Notes: a model not told the origin generated them from the letters alone. A stretch of DNA of 64,000 nucleotides from Amycolatopsis camponoti (GCF_902497555.1 NZ_CABVGP010000002.1:322501-386500), one strand, 5' to 3'. Positions 25,030 to 34,348 are shown, counted from the stretch's first letter. Program-made: numbers and translations.

Positions 25030-28000
25030 CTACCCGAACCTCGGCCGCTTCGCCGGACGGTCGTCGATGGGCGACGCCGGTGGTGTGTGGCCCGGGGGAA
25101 GGCCGTTCGGGGGCCGCTCGGTGGTCGGCGCGTGCGGCATCGGGGTGCCGTCCGGCAGGATGCCCGACGAGTTCGGCGGCAGGCCGTTCGGCGCCTGGGG
25201 ATACGACGGCCACGGACCGCCCGTGTGGCCCGGCGCGGCCGGGTTGGTGTAGCCCGGGTGGGAACCGCGGTCGGGGCGCGGGGGCAGGTACTTGTCCTCG
25301 TGCGCGCCGGTGCCCGACGAGCTCTTCGAGTACTCGACCTGGCCGTAGCTGCTGCCCTGCCGGTTGTAGTGCTTGTTGGCCTCGATGGGCAGCTTGTGCC
25401 CGGTCTCGTTGAAATAGGTGCCCGCCGCCTTGTTGTGCCCCATGATGGCGTTCTTCTTGGGGACGATCTGGTCCGGCGTGCCGTCCTGGTGGTAGGTCTG
25501 GAACTGGCCGTTCTTCTGCATCCACTTGTTCTGCGCGTCGGTCTTGAGACCGGGCGGCATCTGGTGCTTGTTGACCAGGGCGTCCTCGAACATCGGCCGG
25601 ATGTTCTGGTGCGTCCAGCTGGGGTTGTCCATGCCCGCCGCCGGCCGGTTCTTCTTGTTCTTCATCGGCCCTGCCGGCGCCGACTCCTTGTACCAGCCGC
25701 CACCGGGGGACTGGCTGTACTTCCCCCCACCCGGCGACTGCATGATGGGGTTGTTCCCCACGTTCGTGTCGATGGTCAGCTTGGGCTTGCCGCAGGACTG
25801 CGGGGCGAGGCCCAGCGGGTCGATCTGCCCGAACGGGTTGTCCACGTAGGCGTAGGGATTGGGTCCCGGCGCCAGGCCGAGCGGGTCGGGGCTGAGGTAG
25901 CGCGCGGTCACCGGGTCGTAGTAGCGCTGGGCGTTGTAGTGCAACCCGGTCTCGGCGTCGAAGTACTGCCCGGGGAACCGCAGCGGGGTCGCCGAAGGGC
26001 CACCGACCCCGAAGACACTCGTGCGGGCACACCACGTGATCCGGCCCTGGTCGTCGACCAGCTCCGCGGGACTGCCCGTCAGGTCGGCGACGATGGCGTC
26101 GAACCGGGTGTCCACCCACGCCTGCCCCGGCCGGGCCGCCCGGCCGCGCTGCGCGAGCGGCCGGTAGTCGCCGGGCTCGTAGTCCCACACCGTGGCCTGC
26201 ACGCCGTCGGGCGTGTGCCGGGCCTCCTCGACCAGCAGCTGCCCGTCCCAGGTGAACTCGACGCGTTCGAGCGGCGTGCGGCCGTCGGCGGCCAGGTGCT
26301 CCTTGGTGACGCGGCGGCCCAGCGCGTCGTAGGTGTAGCGCCAGGTGCTGCCGTCCGGAACTCCGGCGGCGACGAGCCGGTCGTCGCCGTCCCAGGTGAA
26401 CCGCCAGGTCAGCTTCGCGCCGCCCGGCATCGTGCGTTCGCGCAGCACGACCCGGCCGCGCCGGTCGTGCCCGTACCGCGTCCCGCCGGCCGCGGTGACG
26501 AGCGGGCCCGCGAACGTTCGCCTCCCGACGAGGTCGGGCTCGGCCGTGGGCCACGACGCTTCGGTGATGTTCCCGGCTTCGTCGTAGCGGTAGGACTCGG
26601 ACCCGCGCGGTGAACGCACCTCCGTGACCCGGCCGAGCGGGTCGAGGCCGAACTCGCGCGGACCGGCCGCCTGGTCGTGCAGCGCGACCAGCTCGCCGTC
26701 GGCCCGGTAGCCGTACGAGCGCTGCTGGCGGGTGGCGCTGGCCCGGTCGGTGATCACCTGGGACGCCAGCTGCGAGTTCGGCGTCCAGGTCTGCACCAGG
26801 GTGGCGCCGGTACCGAGGGTGCGGCGCACCTCGCGCCCCGCGGCGTCGTGGACGAACCGCAGGTCCCGGCCGGCGAGCCGGGCGGCGACCGGCAGCCCGG
26901 CGGCGTCGAACTCCCACGCGCTTTCCGCGCCGGACGGCGTGAGCCGGTGCACCCGGCGGCCCGCGGCGTCGTAGGCGGACCGCACCGTGCGGCCGTTGAC
27001 CGTCTCGGCCAGGACCCGCCCGACCGCGTCCCGCTCGTAGCTGATCCGCGTGGTGCCGTCGTCGGCCGACAGCAGCTGCCCGGTGGCGCTGACCTCGAAC
27101 CGGGTGGTGCGGTTTCCGTCGACCTGCTCGACCAGGTGGCCGGCCAGGTCGTAGCGGAACGTCGTGCGCTGCCCGTCGGGGCGGACGCGCTCGACCTGCC
27201 GGCCGGCCGCGTCGTAGCCGAACGTCGTCACGCCGCCGGCGAAGTCGGTTTCCCGGACCAGGTTCCCGGCCGCGTCCCGTTCGTAGCGCCAGACCCGGCC
27301 CTGCCCGTCGGTCACCGCGTCGACCCGCAGCTCGCCGTCGTAGCTGACCGAGATCCGGCTTCCGTCCGGCAGGATCTGCGCCGTCGGCTGGTCGAAACCG
27401 CCGTATTCGTAGCGGGTGACGCCGCCGGCCGCGCCGGTGTGCATCCGGTTGTTGCCCTCGCCGTCCAGCACCCACCGGTCCTGGCTGCCGTCGGGGTTCT
27501 GGTGCCAGGCGAGCTTTCCGTCGACGGAGTAGGCGAAGCGCTCCACCCCGCCGACGGGGTCGGTGATCGCGACGAGGCGCCCGAACTCGTCCCGTTCGTA
27601 GCGGGTGACGGCGCCCAGCGGATCGGTCACCTCGACCGGCAGGCCCGCCTCGTCGTTGACGATGGTGGCCGTGGCCCCGGTCGCGTCGGTCAGCGCGACC
27701 GTGAACCCCCGGTCGTCGTAGCGGTAGCGGGTGGTCGCGCCGTCCGGCGCCACGACCGTGACGAGGTTCCCTCGCTCGTCGAACTCCTGGCGCGTCGCGA
27801 CGCCGGGTGCCTCGTGCAGCACCAGCGTCCGGCCGTCCGCGGCGCGGTCCCAGGTGCGTTCCGTGCCGTCCGGACGGATCTCGGCGACGAGGTTGCCGAG
27901 CTCGTCGTAGCGGTAGCGGGTGGTGCGGCCCAGCGGGTCCGTCGAGCTCAGCAGGTGACCGCGGGCGTCCCACTCCGAGACCGTCGCCTGCCCGAGCGGG

Positions 28001-29934
28001 TCGACCTCGCGGGTCACCTGGCCGGCTTCGTTGTAGTGGAATTCGGAGGTGTGGCCGAGCGCGTCGGTCGACCGGGTGACGCGGTTGTCCGGGTCGTACT
28101 CGAGCACGCAGTCCAGGAAGCCGCCCGAGCCTTCGGTGCGCACGACGCGGCCGGCGGGGTCGTAGTGGTAGCGGAACCATTCGCCGTTGCGGTCGGTCCA
28201 GCCCACGATGCGCTCCGCGCGGTCGTAGGTGTAGGTCATCGGCTGCCCCGACGGATTGGTGACCGAGACCAGGTTCCGGCGGTCGTAGGCGTAGCGGACC
28301 AGCTCGACCTCGCCGTCGCCGGTGACCGCGAACAGCGCGGTGACGAGCCCGTCGGCGGTTTCGAAGCGGACGCGGTGCCCGGCGGTGTGCCGGATCTCCA
28401 GCGGACGGCCGTCGTCGGCGCGCACGATCTCGAAGGCGTTGCCGTTGCGGTCGGTCACCGAGGTCAGCAACGCCCGCCGGCCGCCCGGCGCGAAGTAGAG
28501 CAGCCGCCCCAGCTCCTGGTCGTCGACCAGGTAGCCGCCGTCCGGCGCGCGCTTCAACGGGCGCAGCGGTCCGCTTTCGGCGACGACCCAGTCGTCCGTG
28601 CCCGGCAGCGGGTAGCGCAGCAGGGTGCCGTCTTCGGCGGCGAAGCTGACCCCGCGCTCGTCGGCCTCGATCCGCTGGTCCACAGTGGACACCCAGCTGC
28701 CGCCGAGGAAGATTCCCGCGCGGTAGCCGGAGAAGTGCGTCCGCCGGAACACCAGGGGCAGCACGCCGAGGAGACCGGCGTCGACCTCTTCCATCACCAT
28801 CTGCCCGGTCGAGACGGCGACCGGGTCGGTCACGCAGACCTCGTTGCCGATCGAGCGGTTGTTCTCGCCCTGGCCGCGGATCCCCTGCGGCGTGGTGCCG
28901 TCGGGGTTGCCCCGGGAACCGTTGCCGCCCGGGGACTTCTCGCCGCCACCGCCCGGGCCCTTGTCGTGGGCGCCGGAGGGACCGGTGCTGTCGCCGTTGC
29001 CCGGGGAACCCTTGCCCTTGTCGCCCGCGGTGTCGGTGGAGTCGCCCTTGTGGCCGCCCGGGGTGCCCCCGCCGTGGTCACCGGCGGCGCTGGTGGAGTC
29101 GCCGCCCTTGCCCTTGGGCCCGTCCAGGCCCTTGGGGCTGCCGTTGATGTCGGCGTGCTTCGGCGCCGGCGCGGCCTTGCCCGGCTTGATGTTCTTCAGC
29201 GCCTTGCCCGCGTCACCGAACAGGTCACCGGCCCGCTTCAGCAGCGGCATCAGCGCCTTGAGCGCCTTGACCAGCTTGGTGGTGAGCTGGCTGATCTTCG
29301 ACGCGGTCTTCGCGACGGCGCCGATGACCTGCGGCACCACCCAGGTCAGCCCGATGCCGAGGGTGAACACCACCTGCAACGCCCAGGAGATCAGGTGCCC
29401 GATCAGTTCGGCGATGATGTCGCGCACCAGGGCGCGGACCGCCGCGACGACCTCGCCGGCCGTCTTCACGCCGCTGGACGCGCCTTCGCAGCCCTTCTGC
29501 GCGCTGGCGATCAGCGTCGAAGTGTCTTCGGCGCGCTGGCGGTAGGCGTCGGCCGCCGGGCCGCTCCACCCGCCGAGGTCCGCCTTGACCATGTCCACCA
29601 GGTCGGTGGACACGCTTCCCAGCTCCTTGGCGACGTTCGCCCAGGTCTCCGCCTGCGCGGCGATCTCGTCCGCGTTGCCGGTCAGCGCGTTGAGGGCTTC
29701 CTTGAGCGGGCCGACGTGCTCGATCAGCCACCCGACACCGGCGGCGAGGATGGCGCCGAACGGGTCCATCGCCATCGACAGCGCGTCGAGCGCGGTCCCC
29801 ACCGCGCCCATCGCCACGGACGCCCAGTCGCCGCTCTCGATCGCCGACTTCAGGTCGGAAGCGCTTTCCAGCAGCGACACCCCGGAAATGGCCGTGGTCG
29901 AATCCTTCACCGGCGCAACCAGTGGATTACTCAC
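25030..29934 (-). CDS. RHS-repeat polymorphic toxin, type VII-type N-terminus
   Basis: 1634 residues. Residues 1-~230 form a helical WXG100-like export module (DMVKADLGGWSGPAADAYRQ) followed by hydrophobic helices (ALQVVFTLGIGLTWVV). A Gly/Asp/Ser-rich linker (~265-355) precedes a DUF6531-like start (CVTDPVAVSTGQMVMEEVDAGLLG). About 25 YD/RHS repeats fill ~430-1300 (YDRRNL, YDPAGRVV, YDELGNLV). The RHS core ends in RYLSPDPLGLAPGPNPYAYV and IDPLGLAP (~1377). The variable C-terminus has a His-rich nuclease-like segment GHNKAAGTYFNETGHKL (~1497), then a Pro-rich tail ending RPAKRPRFG. It is expected to act in interbacterial competition. No immunity gene is recognisable within reach on either side. 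Confidence 0.92.
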   Translation of the reverse strand: MSNPLVAPVKDSTTAISGVSLLESASDLKSAIESGDWASVAMGAVGTALDALSMAMDPFGAILAAGVGWLIEHVGPLKEALNALTGNADEIAAQAETWANVAKELGSVSTDLVDMVKADLGGWSGPAADAYRQRAEDTSTLIASAQKGCEGASSGVKTAGEVVAAVRALVRDIIAELIGHLISWALQVVFTLGIGLTWVVPQVIGAVAKTASKISQLTTKLVKALKALMPLLKRAGDLFGDAGKALKNIKPGKAAPAPKHADINGSPKGLDGPKGKGGDSTSAAGDHGGGTPGGHKGDSTDTAGDKGKGSPGNGDSTGPSGAHDKGPGGGGEKSPGGNGSRGNPDGTTPQGIRGQGENNRSIGNEVCVTDPVAVSTGQMVMEEVDAGLLGVLPLVFRRTHFSGYRAGIFLGGSWVSTVDQRIEADERGVSFAAEDGTLLRYPLPGTDDWVVAESGPLRPLKRAPDGGYLVDDQELGRLLYFAPGGRRALLTSVTDRNGNAFEIVRADDGRPLEIRHTAGHRVRFETADGLVTALFAVTGDGEVELVRYAYDRRNLVSVTNPSGQPMTYTYDRAERIVGWTDRNGEWFRYHYDPAGRVVRTEGSGGFLDCVLEYDPDNRVTRSTDALGHTSEFHYNEAGQVTREVDPLGQATVSEWDARGHLLSSTDPLGRTTRYRYDELGNLVAEIRPDGTERTWDRAADGRTLVLHEAPGVATRQEFDERGNLVTVVAPDGATTRYRYDDRGFTVALTDATGATATIVNDEAGLPVEVTDPLGAVTRYERDEFGRLVAITDPVGGVERFAYSVDGKLAWHQNPDGSQDRWVLDGEGNNRMHTGAAGGVTRYEYGGFDQPTAQILPDGSRISVSYDGELRVDAVTDGQGRVWRYERDAAGNLVRETDFAGGVTTFGYDAAGRQVERVRPDGQRTTFRYDLAGHLVEQVDGNRTTRFEVSATGQLLSADDGTTRISYERDAVGRVLAETVNGRTVRSAYDAAGRRVHRLTPSGAESAWEFDAAGLPVAARLAGRDLRFVHDAAGREVRRTLGTGATLVQTWTPNSQLASQVITDRASATRQQRSYGYRADGELVALHDQAAGPREFGLDPLGRVTEVRSPRGSESYRYDEAGNITEASWPTAEPDLVGRRTFAGPLVTAAGGTRYGHDRRGRVVLRERTMPGGAKLTWRFTWDGDDRLVAAGVPDGSTWRYTYDALGRRVTKEHLAADGRTPLERVEFTWDGQLLVEEARHTPDGVQATVWDYEPGDYRPLAQRGRAARPGQAWVDTRFDAIVADLTGSPAELVDDQGRITWCARTSVFGVGGPSATPLRFPGQYFDAETGLHYNAQRYYDPVTARYLSPDPLGLAPGPNPYAYVDNPFGQIDPLGLAPQSCGKPKLTIDTNVGNNPIMQSPGGGKYSQSPGGGWYKESAPAGPMKNKKNRPAAGMDNPSWTHQNIRPMFEDALVNKHQMPPGLKTDAQNKWMQKNGQFQTYHQDGTPDQIVPKKNAIMGHNKAAGTYFNETGHKLPIEANKHYNRQGSSYGQVEYSKSSSGTGAHEDKYLPPRPDRGSHPGYTNPAAPGHTGGPWPSYPQAPNGLPPNSSGILPDGTPMPHAPTTERPPNGLPPGHTPPASPIDDRPAKRPRFG

Positions 29935-30127
29935 CGCGCGAGCCCCCTACAGCAACCTTCACGATCACCCCGTCGAAGCACTCGACCCTAGCGAAACCGG
30001 CCTTCGCCGGGGCGAACCTTGCCTCATCGGGCAAGAAGGAGGGCCGCGGACGCACCCGGCGAACGGCGGACGCAACCGGTCCGGCACCTTGCCCCTGACA
30101 CCAATGTCAGGTCTTACCGTTGCCCGC

Positions 30128-31267
30128 ATGACCGAAATCCACGGAAAGCACGACCGCCGCTTCGACGACGTCCGAGCCGCGCTCGAGAAGAACGTGGCCT
30201 CCGGGGAGGAGCTGGGCGCGTCGCTCGTCGTCGACCTCGACGGCGAGGTCGTCGCCGATCTGTGGGGCGGCTTCCGCGACGAGGCCCGCACCGTCGCGTG
30301 GGACGAGCACACCATCACGAACGTCTGGTCGACGACGAAGACCGTGACCAGCCTGGCCGCGCTGATGCTCGTCGACCGGGGCGCCCTCGACGTCCACGAG
30401 CCGGTCGCGAAGTACTGGCCGGAGTTCGCCGCCAACGGCAAGGAGGACGTCGAGGTCCGGCACCTGCTGTCGCACACGTCCGGCGTCTCCGGCCTCGAGC
30501 GGCCCGCGGTGGTCGAGGACCTCTACGACCTCGAGACGTCGACGGCCCGGATGGCGGCGCAGGCACCGTGGTGGCCGCCGGGCACGGCTTCGGGTTATCA
30601 CGCGACGAACTTCGGGCACCTGGTCGGCGAGGTCGTCCGCCGGGTGAGCGGGAAGCCGCTCAAGGCGTTCGTCGCCGAGGAGATCGCCGGGCCGCTGGGC
30701 GCGGACTTCCGGATCGGGGCCGCCGAAGCGGACTGGGGCCGGATCGCCGACGTCGTCCCGCCGCCGCCGGCGCAGTTCGACCTCGAAGCTCTGGGCCCGG
30801 ACAACGTGATCGTCAAGACGCTGACCGGGCCGGCCATCGACGCGAGGGTCGCCAACACGCCGGCGTGGCGCCGCGCGGAACTCGGCGCGGTGAACGGGCA
30901 CGGCAACGCGCGCTCGGTCGCGCGGATCCTGTCGGCGCTCGCGCTGGGCGGCACGGTCGGCGGCGTCCGCCTGCTCGGCCCGGGCACGATCGACCTGATC
31001 TTCGAGGAGCAGGCCAACGGCGTCGACCTCGGGCTGGGTGTCCCGCTGCGCTGGGGAATCGGCTACGGGCTGCCCCTGCGCGAGACGGTGCCGTGGATCC
31101 CGGACGGCCGCATCTGCTTCTGGGGCGGCTGGGGCGGTTCGATGATCATCACGGACCTCGACCGGCGGCTGACGATCGCGTACATGATGAACCGGATGGC
31201 CCCCGGCGTCATCGGCTCCGACCGCAGCGGCACGTACGTCCAGGCGATCTACGACGCGCTGGGCTGA
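30128..31267 (+). CDS. Beta-lactamase-fold serine hydrolase (class C/EstB type)
   Basis: 379 residues. Active-site STTK (in NVWSTTKTVTSLAALML) and YxN as YHATN match the penicillin-binding/class C esterase family. HLLSHTSGVSGL is the common loop. No signal peptide is present, favouring a cytoplasmic esterase such as EstB over a secreted beta-lactamase. ATG 30128 removes a non-homologous upstream extension. Monocistronic, convergent with a TetR gene. Confidence 0.88.
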   Translation: MTEIHGKHDRRFDDVRAALEKNVASGEELGASLVVDLDGEVVADLWGGFRDEARTVAWDEHTITNVWSTTKTVTSLAALMLVDRGALDVHEPVAKYWPEFAANGKEDVEVRHLLSHTSGVSGLERPAVVEDLYDLETSTARMAAQAPWWPPGTASGYHATNFGHLVGEVVRRVSGKPLKAFVAEEIAGPLGADFRIGAAEADWGRIADVVPPPPAQFDLEALGPDNVIVKTLTGPAIDARVANTPAWRRAELGAVNGHGNARSVARILSALALGGTVGGVRLLGPGTIDLIFEEQANGVDLGLGVPLRWGIGYGLPLRETVPWIPDGRICFWGGWGGSMIITDLDRRLTIAYMMNRMAPGVIGSDRSGTYVQAIYDALG

Positions 31268-31288
31268 TCGGGCACGCCGCGCCTTCGG

Positions 31289-31906
31289 CTATTCCGCCGA
31301 GTGGTTCAAGCCCTTGGTGAGCAGTCCGAACGCCTGGTGGACGAGTTCCGAGACCGGTGTTCCGGGATGGATCTCCTGCCAGGCACCGACGGTGGTCCGG
31401 ACCGCGCACAGCGAGATCGACGCGACGAGGTGCGGACGCGGGTCGAGGCGGGCGTCCACCCCCAGCCGCCGGGCGAGGAGCTCCGCCAGTTCGTCCAGGC
31501 GGCCGGTGCTGCGTCCGAGGCAGGCGGCCATGAGCGCGGGAGTGGCGGCCACCAGGTCCTGCATGCTCCGGTGGCGGTTCCCCTTGCCCGGATCCCCGCC
31601 GGTTTCGTAGGTCCGGATGACTTCGACCGCGGCGTTCTCGATGGCGGTGATCACGGGCTCCGCGGCCGGGCGCGCGGCCAGGGCCGTCATCATCTCCGTG
31701 AGCTGCTGGTCGAGCGGGGCGAGGGCGAGGTCTTCCTTGGACGCGAAGTACCGGAAGAACGTCCTGGGCGAGATGTTCACGGCGGCCGCGATCTCGTCGA
31801 CGGTCGTCGCGTCGTAGCCCCGCCGGCGGAACAGCTCGTACGCCGTGTCGACGAGAGCGTCCGTGGTCTGCTGTTTCTTCCGCTCTCGCAGGCCCGGACC
31901 GGTCAT
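31289..31906 (-). CDS. TetR-family regulator
   Basis: 205 residues. Helix-turn-helix: DALVDTAYELFRRRGYDATTVDEIAAAVNISPRTFFRYFASKEDLALAPL, the FRYFxSKEDL subtype. ATG 31906 is the first codon consistent with family alignment. It is divergent from the Ddn-like nitroreductase, with TGACAAATGGC repeats between; that gene is the probable target. Confidence 0.86.
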   Translation of the reverse strand: MTGPGLRERKKQQTTDALVDTAYELFRRRGYDATTVDEIAAAVNISPRTFFRYFASKEDLALAPLDQQLTEMMTALAARPAAEPVITAIENAAVEVIRTYETGGDPGKGNRHRSMQDLVAATPALMAACLGRSTGRLDELAELLARRLGVDARLDPRPHLVASISLCAVRTTVGAWQEIHPGTPVSELVHQAFGLLTKGLNHSAE

Positions 31907-31952
31907 CAGGCCAGCATACGGGCTGCGCCGGTCGCTGCCACTAGTCAGTCCC

Positions 31953-31980
31953 TGACAAATGGCAGCTTGTGACAAATGGC
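31953..31980. promoter_or_regulatory. Direct repeats in the TetR/Ddn intergenic region
   Basis: TGACAAATGGC occurs at 31953-31963 and 31970-31980, 17 bp apart, between the divergent starts. Binding-site candidate for the adjacent TetR protein. Confidence 0.55.
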
Positions 31981-32001
31981 GTGCCGTGCCACCATGAATC
32001 C

Positions 32002-32484
32002 ATGGTCAAAGCACCTTCGTCTTCATCGCCGTGGTGGACGATCCAGCGCCGGCTGGCCCGCCTCAACAAAGCCCTGTTCTCGGCCACGCGGGGCCGGGTC
32101 GGCGCCACCTACTTCGGCGCCCCGGTCCTGCTGCTCGACCACGTCGGCCGGCGGACGGGGCAGGCCCGGACCAACCCGCTGATCTACCTCGACGACGCGC
32201 CGAACCTCGTCGTCGTCGGATCCAAGGGCGGCACCGACGCGCACCCGCACTGGTTCCACAACCTCATGGCGATGGACAGCACCGAGGTCGAGCTTCCGGG
32301 CGGTGTACGCCGCCGCGTCAGGCCGCGGCTCGCGGACGGGACGGAACGAGAGGCGTTGTGGTCACGTCTGGTCGCGTTGTACCGGCCGTATGCGACGTAC
32401 GCGAACCGCACCGATCGGCGGATTCCGGTGATCGTGCTCGAACCGGCGCCGGACCACTCTGGCAGTAGTGCCACGCACCACTAG
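32002..32484 (+). CDS. Deazaflavin (F420)-dependent nitroreductase family protein
   Basis: 160 residues of the DUF385/Ddn split-barrel family: LLLDHVGRRTGQARTNPLIYLDDAPNLVVVGSKGGTDAHPHWFHNLMA is the diagnostic F420-phosphate binding stretch. ATG 32002 chosen as the first after the intergenic repeats. Ddn-type enzymes reduce quinones or nitro drugs with F420H2, which actinomycetes make. Likely detoxification. Confidence 0.88.
   Translation: MVKAPSSSSPWWTIQRRLARLNKALFSATRGRVGATYFGAPVLLLDHVGRRTGQARTNPLIYLDDAPNLVVVGSKGGTDAHPHWFHNLMAMDSTEVELPGGVRRRVRPRLADGTEREALWSRLVALYRPYATYANRTDRRIPVIVLEPAPDHSGSSATHH
32461..32472. promoter_or_regulatory. GGCAGTAGTGCC operator upstream of the GlxA-type gene
   Basis: The 12-bp near-palindrome (32461-32472) is followed by AC and shares GGCAGTA-TGCCAC with 33472-33485 upstream of the next hydrolase gene. 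It lies ~20 nt before ATG 32494, within the 3' end of the preceding gene. Confidence 0.6.
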
Positions 32485-32493
32485 GATACTGCC

Positions 32494-33444
32494 ATGACCC
32501 GGCACCGGATGGTGGTCGTCCTGCTCGAGGACGTCCTGCCGCTCGACTACGCCATCCCGGTCCACGTCTTCGGGCGGGAGGCGTCGGAGGCCTACCACCT
32601 GGTGACGGTGTCCGTCGGCGGGGGAGCGGTGCCGGTGGCCGGCGGGACGTCGGTGGTTCCGGACGGCGGGCTGGAGCTGCTGCGCCGGGCGGACACGATC
32701 GTCGTGCCCGGCTATGCCGACGCGGCGGACCGTGAGCTGCCCGGTTCGCTGCTGCGGGCGCTGGTGGGAGCGCATCGACGAGGTGTCCGGATGGTGTCCA
32801 TCTGCTCCGGCGCGTTCGCACTGGCGCGGGCCGGGATCCTCGACGGGCTGACCGTGACCACGCACTGGTCGCTGTGCGCGGCGCTCGCCGAGCGGTTCCC
32901 GGCGATCACGGTCGACCAGTCGGTACTCGTGGCCGGCACCGGCTCGGTCCTGACCTCGGGCGGCGTCACCGCCGGGGTGGATCTGTGCCTGCACCTGCTC
33001 AACGCCGACCTGGGACCGGCGGCCGCGCGGCACGTCGCGCGGCGCATAGTCATGGCGCCGCGGCCGGCCGACGGCCAGCGGCAGTTCGTGGAGAAGGCGG
33101 TCGTCCCGCCCGGTGACGACGTCATCGCCCGGGCCCAGCAGTGGATGCTCGTGTCGCTGGAGCAGAACTTGTCGGTGAAGGACGTGGCCACCCGGTTCGC
33201 CATGTCGGAGCGGACGTTCCACCGGCGTTTCCGGGAGAAGGCCGGCCTTCCGCCGTTGACCTGGCTGCGCGACCAGCGCATCGCCCGGGCCAAGGAGCTC
33301 TTGGAGAGCTCGGAGCTCTCCGTCGAGGACATCGCGCGCCGGGTCGGGTTCGGCACGGCGACCACCCTGCGGGTCCAGTTCCGGCGCGCGACGAACGTTT
33401 CTCCGCGCGAGCACCGGAAGGCGTTCACCTTCGACCGCGCCTGA
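32494..33444 (+). CDS. GlxA-like AraC-family regulator
   Basis: 316 residues. The N-terminal DJ-1/PfpI-type domain (~1-185) contains the nucleophile-elbow-like VSICSGAFALARAGILDG. The C-terminal AraC double helix-turn-helix (~215-310) contains NLSVKDVATRFAMSERTFHRRFREKAG and SSELSVEDIARRVGFGTATTLRVQFRRATNVSPREHRKAF. It probably controls the downstream hydrolase, since both promoters share an operator-like motif. Confidence 0.88.
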   Translation: MTRHRMVVVLLEDVLPLDYAIPVHVFGREASEAYHLVTVSVGGGAVPVAGGTSVVPDGGLELLRRADTIVVPGYADAADRELPGSLLRALVGAHRRGVRMVSICSGAFALARAGILDGLTVTTHWSLCAALAERFPAITVDQSVLVAGTGSVLTSGGVTAGVDLCLHLLNADLGPAAARHVARRIVMAPRPADGQRQFVEKAVVPPGDDVIARAQQWMLVSLEQNLSVKDVATRFAMSERTFHRRFREKAGLPPLTWLRDQRIARAKELLESSELSVEDIARRVGFGTATTLRVQFRRATNVSPREHRKAFTFDRA

Positions 33445-33471
33445 CCGGGTGGCGGGAACGTTTCGTTAGTC

Positions 33472-33483
33472 GGCAGTACTGCC
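33472..33483. promoter_or_regulatory. GGCAGTACTGCC palindrome upstream of the hydrolase
   Basis: A perfect 12-bp palindrome, followed by AC, 68 nt before ATG 33552. It matches 32461-32472 at 11 of 12 positions. Confidence 0.65.
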
Positions 33484-33551
33484 ACTGTCCGAGGGTGTCC
33501 CCCGAGGCGAGACTCGGTGTCAGACCGATTCGACCTCAGGAGAGCGAACCC

Positions 33552-34268
33552 ATGAACCAGCCGACCTTCGTCCTCGTCCACGGCGCCCTGACCGATGCCT
33601 CGGTGTGGCGCCGGGTCTCCGTGCGCCTGCAGGACGCGGGGTACCCCGTCATCGCGCCGTCCCTGCCCCTGCGCGACTTCGACGGTGACATCGCCTACCT
33701 CAAGCAGTTCCTGGCCACCCTCGACGGCCCCCTCGTGGTCGCCGCGCACTCCTACGCCGGGTCGGTGATCTCGGCTCCGGAGGCGTTGACGGCGGCGGTC
33801 CGGTCGCTGGTGTTCGTCACCGCGTTCCAGCAGGACGCGGGGGAGACGGCGGGCGCGCTGAACGGGAAGTTCCCGGGCAGCCTGCTCATCCCGGACAACC
33901 TGGTCGTGCGCGAGTACCCGGGTGGCGCGGAGATCTACCTCCGGCCGGACAAGTTCGCCGACGTCTACGCCGGCGACGCCGGTGCGCGGGACCGGAAGAT
34001 CCTCGCCGCCGCCCAGAAGCCGTTCGATCCGGTCACCCTGGAAGGCAGCTTTTCGGCCGCTGCCAGCTGGCACACGCTGCCGTCGTGGGCGGTGGTGTCC
34101 ACTCAGGACAGTTCCATCCCCACCGAGGCCCAGCGGTGGATGGCCGAGCGGGCCGGCTCCACCGTCGTCGAGGTCGACTCCACCCACGCCGTCCCGCTGG
34201 TGCACCCCGATGTGGTGGCCAAGGCCATCCTCGACGCGGCGAGCCGAGATCGCCCCTCGGTAGGGTAA
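33552..34268 (+). CDS. Alpha/beta-fold serine hydrolase
   Basis: 238 residues. FVLVHGALTDASVWRRV (oxyanion), AAHSYAGSVI (nucleophile Ser in a degenerate GxSxG), STQDSSIP (acid region) and STHAVPLVHPDVVAKAI (catalytic His). Typical of small carboxylesterase-like proteins encoded beside AraC/GlxA regulators. Followed after 80 nt by a monooxygenase-like gene that may be co-transcribed. Confidence 0.86.
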   Translation: MNQPTFVLVHGALTDASVWRRVSVRLQDAGYPVIAPSLPLRDFDGDIAYLKQFLATLDGPLVVAAHSYAGSVISAPEALTAAVRSLVFVTAFQQDAGETAGALNGKFPGSLLIPDNLVVREYPGGAEIYLRPDKFADVYAGDAGARDRKILAAAQKPFDPVTLEGSFSAAASWHTLPSWAVVSTQDSSIPTEAQRWMAERAGSTVVEVDSTHAVPLVHPDVVAKAILDAASRDRPSVG

Positions 34269-34348
34269 GCCGTTTCGCGGCACGGTCGCCGACGAAGATC
34301 CGGCTGCGAGCTACCTTCGTACCCATCAGCCGGTAAAGGAGATCTCAC

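Noticed and set aside
24581..28180. A 1199-codon frame on the same strand as the RHS gene in another phase
   Set aside because: Arg/Pro/Gly-rich shadow of the RHS repeats; the RHS frame has intact motifs and a sensible start.
27000..28600. Apparent DNA repeats in the RHS gene
   Set aside because: They reflect the protein's YD repeats, not a mobile or CRISPR repeat; spacers and units are all coding.
26677..29991. A 1104-codon frame antisense to the RHS gene
   Set aside because: Composition typical of antisense of high-GC genes and no recognisable domain.
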